Shown: positions 1 to 8,113 of the stretch, one piece after another | Layout of the letters: every line of letters starts with the position of its first letter | Numbering within the stretch: the first letter of the stretch is position 1 | Origin: Clostridiaceae bacterium | GTDB taxonomy: Bacteria > Bacillota > Clostridia > Oscillospirales > Butyricicoccaceae | Direction of reading: 5' to 3' | Assembly (NCBI GenBank): GCA_018383195.1 | Contig: JAGZOP010000002.1 | Location: forward strand, 62,001-126,000 | Length of the DNA stretch: 64,000 bases | Translations under genes and position numbers: made by a program | Notes under the pieces: generated by a model | Database searches by the model: none | Told to the model about the DNA's origin: nothing | Seen by the model: only the letters and a program-made list of their open reading frames with translations

Positions 1-1575
1 GTCGATCATGAGCGCAAACTTTTCCATTGCCCCCGCCGCACGGGACAATGCGGGGAAACGGCTTGCATTTTGCACAACCTCATACAACTCCAAATTGTTC
101 TCCGCAGCCTGCTGCTCGGCAAGCTCGACCGAACGGTCTCCAATCTTGCGCGCCGGCACGTTGATAATCCGTTTCAGGCGCAAGGTGTCCGACGGGTTCT
201 CAATAATCCATAAGTAGGCAAACATATCGCGGATCTCTGCGCGCGAGAAGAAGTCGCGTCCCTTATAAATGCGGTACGGAATCGAATTGCGCCGGAACGC
301 ACCCTCAATATTATTGGAAAGCACGTTGTTGCGGTACAGCACCGCAAAATCGCTCCACTTCTTTCCCTGAGATACGCCCTCTACGATGCAGTCCGCGATA
401 TATGCGGCTTCGCTCTCCTGACTGTCCGAACGGTGCAGGCGAATCTTTGCGCCGCCGCCCTGCTCTGTCCAAAGCTCCTTGCCCTTGCGGTACTGGTTAT
501 GGCGAATGATCTCGTTCGCCGCGCACAGGATGGTATCGGTCGAGCGATAATTCTGCTCAAGCCGGATGGTGCGCGCGTTATGATACTGCTGTTCAAACTC
601 GAGAATGTTTGCGATCGTTGCACCACGGAATTTATAGATGCTCTGATCGTCGTCGCCCACCACGCAGATATTATGATGCCCCCCTGCAAGCAGGCTGGTC
701 AGCACATACTGCGCATGGTTGGTATCCTGATACTCGTCCACAAGCACATAGCGGAACTTCTGCTGATAGTAGGATAACACATCCTCATTCTGCTGCAAAA
801 GCTGTACGGTTTTCATGATAATATCATCGAAATCAAGCGCGTTGGCATCTTTCAGCGCCTTTTGATACAGCGTATAGATTTCTGCAATTTTACTCTTATG
901 AAAATCACCCTGTGCTTCAGAGGCGAATACCTTGGGGGAAATTAGATTATCCTTCGCACGGGAAATTTCCCCCATCACCGAACGCGGGTCAAACACCTTT
1001 TCGTCAAGATTCAGTCGGCGCAGCAGATCGACAATCACGCGCTTTTTGTCATCCTCATCATAAATGGTAAAGTTTTTGTCATATCCCAAGCGCTCAATGT
1101 CGCGGCGCAGCATGCGCAGGCAGGCAGTATGAAAGGTATACGCCCAGATTGCATCGGCATCCTGCTCCCCGACCGCAGCGACCAGACGATCTTTCAGTTC
1201 GCGCGCCGCTTTATTCGTAAAGGTAATTGCAATGACTTCCCACGGTTTTGCCGGCTCAACCGAGCAAAGATATTCTGCCCGCTGCTGATGTTCCGGGGTT
1301 GGATGGTTCAAATACTCCATCAAAAATGCGAGATCTTCCTGCGTCGCGAACCCGGGCGCATACGCGCTTTGTGCGCCCTTTCCAAAGCGCAGGATATTGA
1401 TAATCCGCTGAATGAGTACAGTTGTCTTTCCGCTTCCTGCTCCTGCAAGAATGAGCAGCGGCCCTTCGGTTTGGAGCGTAGCTTCGCGCTGCATTTCATT
1501 GAGACGCGCAAACCGACGCTCAATGATCGCACGCCGAATCGACGCATATTGTATATCAAACTTGGTGATTTCCAT
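1..1575 (-). CDS. pcrA: ATP-dependent DNA helicase PcrA/UvrD, 5' part (runs off left edge)
   Basis: Superfamily 1 3'-5' DNA helicase that unwinds DNA in repair and clears recombinase filaments in the cytoplasm. The first 525 residues can be read; the rest lies beyond the left edge. Visible motifs in order: Walker A AGAGSGKT (residues 44-51), motif Ia ITFTNKAARE, the Walker B form VDEYQDT, motif III GDDDQSIYKFRGA and motif IV LEQNYRS. The order and spacing are those of PcrA/UvrD/Rep. About 25 residues precede the Q-motif region (LNEMQREA), a slightly long N-terminus. The ATG at 1575 is preceded by a purine-rich AAAAAGGAAAA and by a good sigma-A promoter. PcrA is favoured over Rep because Firmicutes usually carry only PcrA. 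The gene is monocistronic at its 5' end, separated from sigF by a terminator. Confidence 0.93.
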   Translation of the reverse strand, partial: MEITKFDIQYASIRRAIIERRFARLNEMQREATLQTEGPLLILAGAGSGKTTVLIQRIINILRFGKGAQSAYAPGFATQEDLAFLMEYLNHPTPEHQQRAEYLCSVEPAKPWEVIAITFTNKAARELKDRLVAAVGEQDADAIWAYTFHTACLRMLRRDIERLGYDKNFTIYDEDDKKRVIVDLLRRLNLDEKVFDPRSVMGEISRAKDNLISPKVFASEAQGDFHKSKIAEIYTLYQKALKDANALDFDDIIMKTVQLLQQNEDVLSYYQQKFRYVLVDEYQDTNHAQYVLTSLLAGGHHNICVVGDDDQSIYKFRGATIANILEFEQQYHNARTIRLEQNYRSTDTILCAANEIIRHNQYRKGKELWTEQGGGAKIRLHRSDSQESEAAYIADCIVEGVSQGKKWSDFAVLYRNNVLSNNIEGAFRRNSIPYRIYKGRDFFSRAEIRDMFAYLWIIENPSDTLRLKRIINVPARKIGDRSVELAEQQAAENNLELYEVVQNASRFPALSRAAGAMEKFALMID

Positions 1576-1613
1576 AGTACGTTTTCCTTTTTCGCAGATT
1601 GATTCGTGATATG

Positions 1614-1642
1614 ATTATAACACAGCACCTTCTTTCCCGCAA
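1614..1642 (-). promoter_or_regulatory. Sigma-A promoter of pcrA
   Basis: On the minus strand TTGCGG (1642-1637) and TATAAT (1619-1614) are separated by exactly 17 bases, about 40 bases upstream of the pcrA start. Confidence 0.75.
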
Positions 1643-1673
1643 GGTTTTGAAACAGATGTTCGTATTCATATCC

Positions 1674-1705
1674 AAAAAAGCGAATGCTCTCTGCATTCGC
1701 TTTTT
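1674..1705 (-). terminator. Intrinsic terminator of the spoIIA operon
   Basis: Directly after the sigF stop, the minus strand reads GCGAATGC, loop AGAGA, GCATTCGC and then a run of T. The other strand also carries a T run (1701-1705), so it may act in both directions. Confidence 0.85.
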
Positions 1706-1706
1706 C

Positions 1707-2414
1707 TTATAGAATCAATTCTGCACGCATCCGCTCAACCGCACGCCGCTCGAGCCGTGAAATCTGAACCTGCGACACGCCGAGAATCCGCGCACACTGC
1801 TGCTGCGTTAAATTTCGTCCGTATCTAAGCGAAATCACCTGTCCCTCCCGCTCGGGCAGCGACGCGATTGCAGCGCGCAGCGCCATTCGCGTTGTAATTT
1901 GCTCCTCGATGCCGTCATCCCCAAGCAATTCCCCAAGCGCCGAGCCGTCTTCCCCAACTTCTCGCTGAAGGGAATCAGCAGACTGGGTTGCCTGTTCACA
2001 CATTGCCGCTTCTTCTACTGAAATCCCGGCTCGCTCCGCCAGTTCCGAGATGGTAATTTCACGTCCCAATTCAGCTTCCATCCGGTTTTGCAGCTGGCGC
2101 AGCCGGACTGCCTGTTCTTTGATCGAACGGCTGACCTTGACGGTACCGTCATCGCGCAGGAAGCGCCGGATTTCCCCTGCGATTTTGGGCACGGCATAGG
2201 TCGAAAACTGCGTGCCGTATTCGCCGTTAAACCCGCGCACAGCTTTCAGAAATCCCAGACAGGCGAGCTGATACAGATCGTCCTGCTCCACGCCGCGTCC
2301 CAGATACCGCCGCACGATTGACCAAATCAAACCGTTGTTCCGCTCGACCAACATCGTATCTGCATCACGGTCGCCCGCCTGCGCGCGCCGGATGAGTTCC
2401 AGATTGTCGGTCAC
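1707..2414 (-). CDS. sigF: Sporulation sigma factor SigF
   Basis: RNA polymerase sigma factor for the forespore, 235 residues, the usual SigF length. Sigma-70 region 2 (about residues 25-95, with GVEQDDLYQLACLGFLKAV and FSTYAVPKIAGEIRRFLRDD) is followed by region 3 (SRSIKEQAVRLRQLQ) and region 4 ending in the helix-turn-helix LTQQQCARILGVSQVQISRLE. There is no region 1.1, as expected for sporulation sigmas. Translation starts at GTG (2414), which overlaps the spoIIAB stop as GTGA; a GGAGGAGG lies just upstream. Being third after spoIIAA and spoIIAB is the classical spoIIA arrangement, which identifies SigF rather than SigG or SigB. Known biology: SpoIIAB holds it inactive until SpoIIAA releases it after septation. 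Confidence 0.95.
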   Translation of the reverse strand: MTDNLELIRRAQAGDRDADTMLVERNNGLIWSIVRRYLGRGVEQDDLYQLACLGFLKAVRGFNGEYGTQFSTYAVPKIAGEIRRFLRDDGTVKVSRSIKEQAVRLRQLQNRMEAELGREITISELAERAGISVEEAAMCEQATQSADSLQREVGEDGSALGELLGDDGIEEQITTRMALRAAIASLPEREGQVISLRYGRNLTQQQCARILGVSQVQISRLERRAVERMRAELIL

Positions 2415-2860
2415 TGCCCCTCCTCCACGCGGCGGCCATGAATCTCTTTCACCAGTGTGACAAGGGTGCCTTTTCCGACCGTCGAGCGCACGCGCAGCTT
2501 GTCCGTAAAGCTCTCCATAATGGTAAATCCCATGCCCGAGCGTTCTTCGTCACCGGTTGTAAACATAGGCTGACGCGCCTGCTCGACATCAGGAATCCCG
2601 CATCCGGAATCCTTGACTTTAATTTCTGCCACACGGTTTTCAAACAGGCGAACTGTGACCGTTATGTAGCCAAGCCGGTCACAATAACCGTGCACGATGG
2701 CGTTTGTAACCGCTTCTGATACAATAGTTTTAATGTCCCCCAGTTCTTCGACGGTCGGGTCAAGCTGCGCGATGAATGCCGCAACAGTCTGTCTGGCAAA
2801 GCCTTCGTTCACCGATCGGCTTTCCAGCTTGATCGACATTTTATTGATGACATTCAGCAT
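2411..2860 (-). CDS. spoIIAB: Anti-sigma F factor SpoIIAB
   Basis: GHKL-type serine kinase and anti-sigma factor of 149 residues that binds SigF and phosphorylates SpoIIAA. The N box EAVTNAIVHGY (about residues 48-58), the G1 box KDSGCGIPD and the G2 box with ERSGMGFTIMESF form the ATP pocket of the family. The ATG at 2860 has AAGGGGAG five bases upstream and overlaps the spoIIAA stop by 7 bases; the 3' end overlaps the sigF GTG by 4 bases, so the three genes are translationally coupled. Length and neighbours fit SpoIIAB better than RsbW. Confidence 0.94.
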   Translation of the reverse strand: MLNVINKMSIKLESRSVNEGFARQTVAAFIAQLDPTVEELGDIKTIVSEAVTNAIVHGYCDRLGYITVTVRLFENRVAEIKVKDSGCGIPDVEQARQPMFTTGDEERSGMGFTIMESFTDKLRVRSTVGKGTLVTLVKEIHGRRVEEGQ

Positions 2861-3183
2861 TGTTTCTCCCCTTTTCGTGTAATAAAAGTCATCAGACGCG
2901 GCAAACCTGCGGCGCGAAATACCCGCATTGCCTGCGGCGGTGTCCCGATTACAGTCAGGTTGCGCCCTGTGCGTGCAAGCGCACGGTGCAGATTCATTGC
3001 CACTGCCAGTCCCGAAGAATCCATAAATGTTAAACCGGACAGATCAAGCGCTATCGGGTCATCCGGATATAGTGCTACAATGTTTTCCAAGTAATCAATT
3101 ACTCTGCGCGCTTCGTGATGCCCCAGCTCGTCCGCAATATGGACAAGAATGCCTTCCCCAACCCGCTCATGTGTGATTGTCAT
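2854..3183 (-). CDS. spoIIAA: Anti-sigma F factor antagonist SpoIIAA
   Basis: STAS-domain protein of 109 residues; its dephosphorylated form binds SpoIIAB and releases SigF. The conserved phospho-acceptor region LTFMDSSGLAVAM (about residues 50-62) contains the serine that SpoIIAB phosphorylates in the family. The frame is open further upstream, but ATG 3183 is preceded at normal distance by GAGGTGAT and gives the usual length, so it is preferred. It is the first gene of the operon; a SigH/Spo0A-type promoter is expected from other sporulators, but no convincing one was seen in the short gap between this start and the folC terminator. Confidence 0.93.
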   Translation of the reverse strand: MTITHERVGEGILVHIADELGHHEARRVIDYLENIVALYPDDPIALDLSGLTFMDSSGLAVAMNLHRALARTGRNLTVIGTPPQAMRVFRAAGLPRLMTFITRKGEKQC

Positions 3184-3227
3184 ATGATCACCTCGTTCTT
3201 TGACCGCATGCCTTGTGCTGTCTTTTA

Positions 3228-3257
3228 TAAAAAAAGCCTGCAACCGAAGTTGCAGGC
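3228..3257 (-). terminator. Intrinsic terminator after folC
   Basis: Minus strand: GCCTGCAAC, a TTCG tetraloop, GTTGCAGGC, then TTTTTTAT. It lies 31 bases after the folC stop and insulates the spoIIA operon. Confidence 0.9.
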
Positions 3258-3288
3258 ATATTTTACCACAAAAGCAGTGCTGTATTTA

Positions 3289-4551
3289 TCATTTTCTGTC
3301 AGATACAAAATATTTTTCGGCTTCACCGACCAAATAAAGCGAACCGCAGACGAGAATCGTATCCCCTGGCGCTGCCCGCTGCACAGCCGCTCGAAACGCA
3401 TCTTCCGAAGCCGGATAAATGCCGCGTACAGCAGACTGGTGATTCAGCATCTGCGCCAGTTCATCCGCCGCCATGGCGCGCTCATTCTCCGGCTGGGTTA
3501 CAAAGATCGAATCGCTCAATGTTTTAAGGGTTTCGGTGCATGCAGCAACATTTTTATCCGCAACCATACCAATGACAAGATGCAGGTTCCCGCGAAAGTG
3601 CAGCGTTTGGATGGTACGTGCAATCGCGTTTACTCCCCCCTCATTATGACCGCCGTCCACAATCACACGAGGCTTTTGGCACACAATCTCCATTCTTCCG
3701 GGCATAACTGCCTGCTCCAATCCGTGCTGAATCGCGGCATCCGGCAAATCCCAGCCAAGATTCCGCAGCACAAAAATGGTTTGCAGTGCAGTGCAGGCGT
3801 TCTGCACCTGATACAGTCCAATCATCGGGGTATGCCATCGCTTTCCCTGCCATGTAAAAGATGTGCCGTTCAGATCGCAGACAGCATCCAAAGCAGGCTC
3901 CGGAATCTGCACCATCGGGCAAGCTGCATGAATGACTTCCATTACATCTGCCGGCTGACCGGCTGCACAAATCGCCGCACTGCCCTTTTTGAGAATTCCT
4001 GCTTTCGAACGGGCGATTTCTCCAGTCGTGCTGCCAAGTACCGCCATATGGTCAAGCGAAATGGAGGTAATCACCGCAGCTTCGGGCGGGTCAATCACAT
4101 TCGTGGCATCAAACGAGCCGCCCAATCCAGTCTCCAAGATTACAATATCACAATTCTGCTCGACAAAATACAAAAACGCCATTGCGGTTACGAATTCAAA
4201 TTCCCCAATATGTTCGTCCGCAGGCAGGGTCAGCGTGCGCTCTGCCGCTTCCACCCGATCTGTAAGCCGCGCAAGGGATGCATCGTCAATCATCATACCG
4301 TCCACGCGGATGCGCTCATGAAATGTCACCAGAAACGGCGAGGTAAACAGTCCGGTACGGTAACCCGCTTCCTGAAAAACGCCTGCCAACATCGCTGCCG
4401 TACTGCCTTTGCCGTTCGTTCCCGCAATATGGACAAATTTCAGTTTCTTCTGGGGATTCCCAAGCGCAGCACACAGCGCACGAATGCGGTGCAGTCCCGG
4501 CTTTCCCGAAAAGCGGCCGCGGGCATGAATCCGGTCAGCAGGTCGGCTCAT
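3289..4551 (-). CDS. folC: Folylpolyglutamate synthase / dihydrofolate synthase
   Basis: Mur-ligase family enzyme, 420 residues, adding glutamate to dihydropteroate and/or folates in one-carbon metabolism. The P-loop GTNGKGST is at residues 44-51, followed by the Mur-ligase central motifs (FEFVTAMAFLYF, ILETGLGGSFDATNV, ITSISLDHMAVLG) and a C-terminal domain containing VIVDGGHNEGG. Length is typical. The gene follows valS with one small gene between; valS-folC adjacency is well known in Bacillus. Its ATG (4551) lies inside the 3' end of the upstream gene (17-base overlap), so translation is probably coupled. Whether the enzyme has both synthase activities cannot be decided from sequence. Confidence 0.92.
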   Translation of the reverse strand: MSRPADRIHARGRFSGKPGLHRIRALCAALGNPQKKLKFVHIAGTNGKGSTAAMLAGVFQEAGYRTGLFTSPFLVTFHERIRVDGMMIDDASLARLTDRVEAAERTLTLPADEHIGEFEFVTAMAFLYFVEQNCDIVILETGLGGSFDATNVIDPPEAAVITSISLDHMAVLGSTTGEIARSKAGILKKGSAAICAAGQPADVMEVIHAACPMVQIPEPALDAVCDLNGTSFTWQGKRWHTPMIGLYQVQNACTALQTIFVLRNLGWDLPDAAIQHGLEQAVMPGRMEIVCQKPRVIVDGGHNEGGVNAIARTIQTLHFRGNLHLVIGMVADKNVAACTETLKTLSDSIFVTQPENERAMAADELAQMLNHQSAVRGIYPASEDAFRAAVQRAAPGDTILVCGSLYLVGEAEKYFVSDRK

Positions 4552-4978
4552 AAGTCAAACGTCCTTCCCACCAGCATACCGGGTCACCATGCTCATTGAG
4601 CACTCCCTGCATCTTATACTCAGTTTCACTGATCTGCATGAGCATTTCGCTGCCCGAATGTACGCCGTCCGGTGCAGTATAAGACGAGGTAATGATGCTA
4701 GGCAGTACGACAAATGCGCCTTCCAGCTTACCAAGTGTGGGATTTTCCGCAGTCCACGCAAGCTCCATGGGGTTTGCGGTTGCGGAAATTGTATAGGTGT
4801 TTTCTGCATGAAGCGGCTCATTTTCAAATGCAGCGTCCAAAAATCCGGTCAGCGTCCAGTGCGCCTCGTCGCGCACCAATGTAACCTTTCCGGTCATCGG
4901 CGCGGTACGCTCGGCGCCAATATGATAAAACCCCTCTGCACGCCAACAGCCCGGCTTAAACAAATAAGTGTGTTCCAT
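4535..4978 (-). CDS. Unknown protein, small beta-rich domain
   Basis: About 147 residues, not recognised. It has no signal peptide, membrane segment or Cys motif. The alternating pattern of Thr, Glu, Trp and hydrophobic residues (for example HWTLTGFLDAAF, MELAWTAENP, KMQGVLNEHG) suggests an all-beta fold of lipocalin or avidin size; that is inference. Two ATG codons are adjacent (4981 and 4978); AGGAGG at 4991-4986 lies 7 bases before the second, so 4978 is chosen. It sits 73 bases after valS and overlaps folC by 17 bases, which suggests co-expression with folC. A terminator-like hairpin after valS lies just upstream of its RBS. Confidence 0.75.
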   Translation of the reverse strand: MEHTYLFKPGCWRAEGFYHIGAERTAPMTGKVTLVRDEAHWTLTGFLDAAFENEPLHAENTYTISATANPMELAWTAENPTLGKLEGAFVVLPSIITSSYTAPDGVHSGSEMLMQISETEYKMQGVLNEHGDPVCWWEGRLTYEPTC

Positions 4979-5000
4979 CATCCATCCTCCTGTCTGATAT

Positions 5001-5040
5001 GAAAATAACAAAACGGTATGGCAGTCTCCATACCGTTTTG
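5001..5040 (-). terminator. Intrinsic terminator after valS
   Basis: A 12-base perfect inverted repeat, AAAACGGTATGG with CCATACCGTTTT, loop of six, followed on the minus strand by a T-rich tail. The tail is less regular than in neighbouring terminators, so partial read-through into the next gene is possible. Confidence 0.75.
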
Positions 5041-5051
5041 CAGCAAATCTA

Positions 5052-7679
5052 TTACTTCAGCGCCGCCAGACTTGCGTCCAGCTTTTCCATCAGTTCCTGA
5101 TACTTTGCAGCCTTTTCGCGTTCCTGCGCGATGACCGCCTCAGGCGCCTTAGCGACAAAGCCCGGGTTATTCAACTTCTTCATTACAAAGTCGATATCCT
5201 TCTGCACCTTGGCTTTTTCCTTCTGGAGGCGTGCGCGCTCCTTCTCGAAATCGACCAGTTCTCCCATGGGCATGTAGACCTGCGCACCCTCGGTGACAAT
5301 CGAAACAAGCGATTCGACATTCGCCGGTGTCTCATCTATAAACACAATTTCAGAAGCATACGCCAGCTTCGCAAAGAACAGCGAACCCGCTTCATATGCG
5401 GCGCGCTTGTCGGTCATCAGAATAACCTGCGCCTTCTTGGACGGCGGCACGTTCATCTCTGCACGGCGGGTACGGATGGCACGGATGGTATCCATCATAA
5501 TCTCAACCTGCTCGGCTGCTTCTGCAAAATGCAGGTCTTCCCGATACTCCGGCCACTTGGAAACCATAATGCTCTTGCCCTCGTGCGGCAGTGCCTGCCA
5601 GATGGTTTCAGTGATAAACGGCATAAACGGATGCAGCAGCTGCATGGTGCCGGACAGCACATAGCACAGCACCTTCTGCGCACGCTCGTTTGCGTCCTTA
5701 TCATCCTTGTTCTGGAGACGCGGCTTTACAATCTCGATATACCAGTCACAGAAGTTGTCCCAGATAAAGTCATACAGCTTCTGAACAGCAAGACCCAGTT
5801 CATACTTATCGATGTTCTCGGTGACTGCCTTGACCAAATCGTTATACTTGGAAACAATCCACTTGTCCTCAATGGAAAGCTCCTCCGGAAGTTCGGCATG
5901 ATCGATGGTCAGGTTCATCTGGATAAAGCGGGATGCATTCCAGATCTTATTGGCAAAGTTGCGGCTGGACTCGACCTTTTCCTGCGAGAAGCGCATATCG
6001 TTTCCGGGCGAGTTGCCGGTGACGAGCGTAAAGCGCAGCGCATCTGCACCGTACTGGTCAATGACCTCCAGCGGGTCGATACCGTTGCCGAGCGACTTGG
6101 ACATCTTGCGTCCCTGCGCATCGCGTACCAGACCATGAATATAAACGGTCTTAAACGGCTCTTCCTTCATCTGCTCCATACCGGAGAAGATCATACGTGC
6201 CACCCAGAAGAAGATGATATCGTAACCGGTGACGAGCACGTTTGTCGGATAGAAATACTCCAGCTCCTTGGTCTTTTCCGGCCAGCCAAGCGTGGAGAAC
6301 GGCCACAGCGCAGAAGAGAACCAGGTATCGAGTACATCCTCTTCCTGACGCATATGAGTGCCGCCGCACTTCGGACATACGGTCACGTCTTCCTTGGCAA
6401 CGACCATCTCGCCGCAGTCGTCGCAGTAGTACGCCGGAATACGGTGTCCCCACCACAGCTGACGAGAGATGCACCAGTCATGCACATTCTCCATCCAACG
6501 CAGATAAGTCTTGGAGAAACGGTCAGGTACAAACTTAACACGACCATCCTTTACGACATCCATTGCAGGCTTTGCGAGCGGCGCCATCTTGACGAACCAC
6601 TGTGCCGAGGTCATCGGCTCTACGGTCGTGCCGCAGCGGTAGCAGGTGCCGACATTGTGCTCATGATCCTCAATCTTGACGAGGTAACCGCCTTCTTCGA
6701 GGTCCTTGATGACCGCCTTGCGGCACTCGTAGCGGTCCATGCCCTCGTACTTGCCGCCGTTCTCGTTCACGGTTGCATCCTCATTGAACACCAAAATCTG
6801 CTCAAGGTTGTGACGCTGACCCATCTCAAAGTCATTCGGGTCGTGGCACGGCGTTACCTTAACGCAGCCGGTACCAAACTCCATGTCGACATACTCGTCA
6901 CCGAAAATCGGGATTTCGCGGTTCATAATCGGCAGAATGCAGGTCTTTCCAATGAGATGCTTGTAGCGTTCATCGTTCGGATTGACTGCTACGCCGGTAT
7001 CGCCCATAAAGGTTTCGGGACGGGTGGTCGCAACCACCAGATCGCCCGAGCCGTCTGCAAGCGGGTAGCGGATGTGCCACAGCTTACCCGGCTGGTTTTC
7101 ATATTCAACCTCTGCGTCGGACAGGGCAGTCGCACAGTGCGGACACCAGTTGATAATGCGATGTCCCTTATAAATCAGACCCTTTTCGTAAAGGTTTACA
7201 AAAACCTCCTTGACCGCCTTGGAGCAGCCCTCGTCCATGGTAAAGCGCTCGCGCTCCCAGTCACAGGACGAGCCCAACTTTTTGAGCTGGCTGATGATGC
7301 GGTTGCCATACTGATGCTTCCAATCCCACACGCGCTCAAGGAACTTCTCTCGACCGAGGTCGTAACGGGTCAGCCCCTCTTCCTTGCGGAGGTTCTCCTC
7401 GACCTTGATCTGCGTTGCGATGCCCGCATGGTCGGTGCCGGGCATCCACAGAGCCGAATATCCCTGCATACGCTTGGTACGGATCAAAATATCCTGCAAG
7501 GTTTCGTCAAATGCATGCCCCATGTGAAGCTGTCCGGTGACATTCGGAGGCGGGATTACAATGGTAAAGGGTTTCTTTTTTTCATCGACCTCTGCGTGAA
7601 AAAAGCCGCTGTCATTCCAAAACTGATACAGCTTTTCTTCTACCGCGGAGGGATCATAAATCTTTGGCAGTTCGTTCAT
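5052..7679 (-). CDS. valS: Valine-tRNA ligase
   Basis: Class I aminoacyl-tRNA synthetase, 875 residues, charging tRNA-Val in the cytoplasm. HIGH-type motif HMGH at residues 52-55 after PPPNVTGQL; editing (CP1) domain in the middle with TTRPETFMGDTGVAV and GTGCVKVTPCHDPNDFEMG; a zinc-ribbon-like CPKCGG segment; KMSKS loop in GRKMSKSLGNG; C-terminal coiled-coil arm (FEKERARLQKEKAKVQKDI), typical of ValRS. Start ATG 7679 has GAAGGAG eight bases upstream. Expression is controlled by the T-box leader directly upstream, so uncharged tRNA-Val should raise it. Confidence 0.97.
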   Translation of the reverse strand: MNELPKIYDPSAVEEKLYQFWNDSGFFHAEVDEKKKPFTIVIPPPNVTGQLHMGHAFDETLQDILIRTKRMQGYSALWMPGTDHAGIATQIKVEENLRKEEGLTRYDLGREKFLERVWDWKHQYGNRIISQLKKLGSSCDWERERFTMDEGCSKAVKEVFVNLYEKGLIYKGHRIINWCPHCATALSDAEVEYENQPGKLWHIRYPLADGSGDLVVATTRPETFMGDTGVAVNPNDERYKHLIGKTCILPIMNREIPIFGDEYVDMEFGTGCVKVTPCHDPNDFEMGQRHNLEQILVFNEDATVNENGGKYEGMDRYECRKAVIKDLEEGGYLVKIEDHEHNVGTCYRCGTTVEPMTSAQWFVKMAPLAKPAMDVVKDGRVKFVPDRFSKTYLRWMENVHDWCISRQLWWGHRIPAYYCDDCGEMVVAKEDVTVCPKCGGTHMRQEEDVLDTWFSSALWPFSTLGWPEKTKELEYFYPTNVLVTGYDIIFFWVARMIFSGMEQMKEEPFKTVYIHGLVRDAQGRKMSKSLGNGIDPLEVIDQYGADALRFTLVTGNSPGNDMRFSQEKVESSRNFANKIWNASRFIQMNLTIDHAELPEELSIEDKWIVSKYNDLVKAVTENIDKYELGLAVQKLYDFIWDNFCDWYIEIVKPRLQNKDDKDANERAQKVLCYVLSGTMQLLHPFMPFITETIWQALPHEGKSIMVSKWPEYREDLHFAEAAEQVEIMMDTIRAIRTRRAEMNVPPSKKAQVILMTDKRAAYEAGSLFFAKLAYASEIVFIDETPANVESLVSIVTEGAQVYMPMGELVDFEKERARLQKEKAKVQKDIDFVMKKLNNPGFVAKAPEAVIAQEREKAAKYQELMEKLDASLAALK

Positions 7680-7715
7680 GATATACGCTCCTTCAATAAA
7701 ATTGATTTCAGCAAA

Positions 7716-7964
7716 TGAAAAAGCCTTCGTCCAAATTAGGACGAAGGCTGCTGCTTCCGTGGTACCACCTAAATTCGCGAATTAGGATTCGCGCACTCAT
7801 TCCCCATAACGCAGGGCATACGGATGCGCTTACCAAAGCCTTCAGCGCACCAGCTCCAAAGCTACCTTCTTCCTGCCCTGCCCAAGGCTTGCACCAACCG
7901 CCTTCTCTCTGCACACCGCAGCAGGAATACTCCTCTTTTTCATCGCCGTTCCATATTCCAAATC
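7716..7964 (-). promoter_or_regulatory. T-box riboswitch of valS
   Basis: The leader between promoter and valS contains the T-box consensus GGTGGTACCACG (minus strand, 7769-7758), an antiterminator-competent region, and a terminator hairpin (AGCCTTCGTCC, loop TAATTT, GGACGAAGGCT, 7749-7722) followed by a T run. Stem I features AGAGA and TTGGTG are visible near 7910-7885. A GTA triplet at 7865-7863, in the expected area, is a plausible valine specifier codon, but the loop was not folded. Confidence 0.92.
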
Positions 7965-7970
7965 TATTAT

Positions 7971-7999
7971 ATTATACGAATCAGGCCCCTATTTGTCAA
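7971..7999 (-). promoter_or_regulatory. Consensus sigma-A promoter of the valS leader
   Basis: Minus strand TTGACA (7999-7994), 17-base spacer, TATAAT (7976-7971): a perfect consensus match that places the transcript start near 7964. Confidence 0.92.
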
Positions 8000-8070
8000 G
8001 ACTGTCTTCTATTTTTTCGCCGGTTCTGCCCCATGGTGCAAAGTTCCCATCTGCGGATTCCGAAAAAATA

Positions 8071-8079
8071 TGCTATAAT
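8071..8079 (+). promoter_or_regulatory. Extended -10 promoter of the DUF4317 gene
   Basis: TGCTATAAT at 8071-8079 is an extended -10 (TGn TATAAT). No good -35 hexamer is seen at the usual distance. It lies 35 bases before the start codon. Confidence 0.6.
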
Positions 8080-8113
8080 ATTACTATACCACCTCGCAAA
8101 GGAGAATTGCCCC

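Noticed and set aside
5529..7718. A ~729-codon open frame on the plus strand across valS
   Set aside because: It is antisense to a clear valS; composition (Cys/His/Arg-rich, no domain) is that of a mirror frame in GC-rich codons, and it has no RBS.
7715..8113. Extension of the DUF4317 frame across the valS leader
   Set aside because: The sequence is the T-box and promoter of valS on the other strand; the DUF4317 start at 8114 has its own RBS and promoter.
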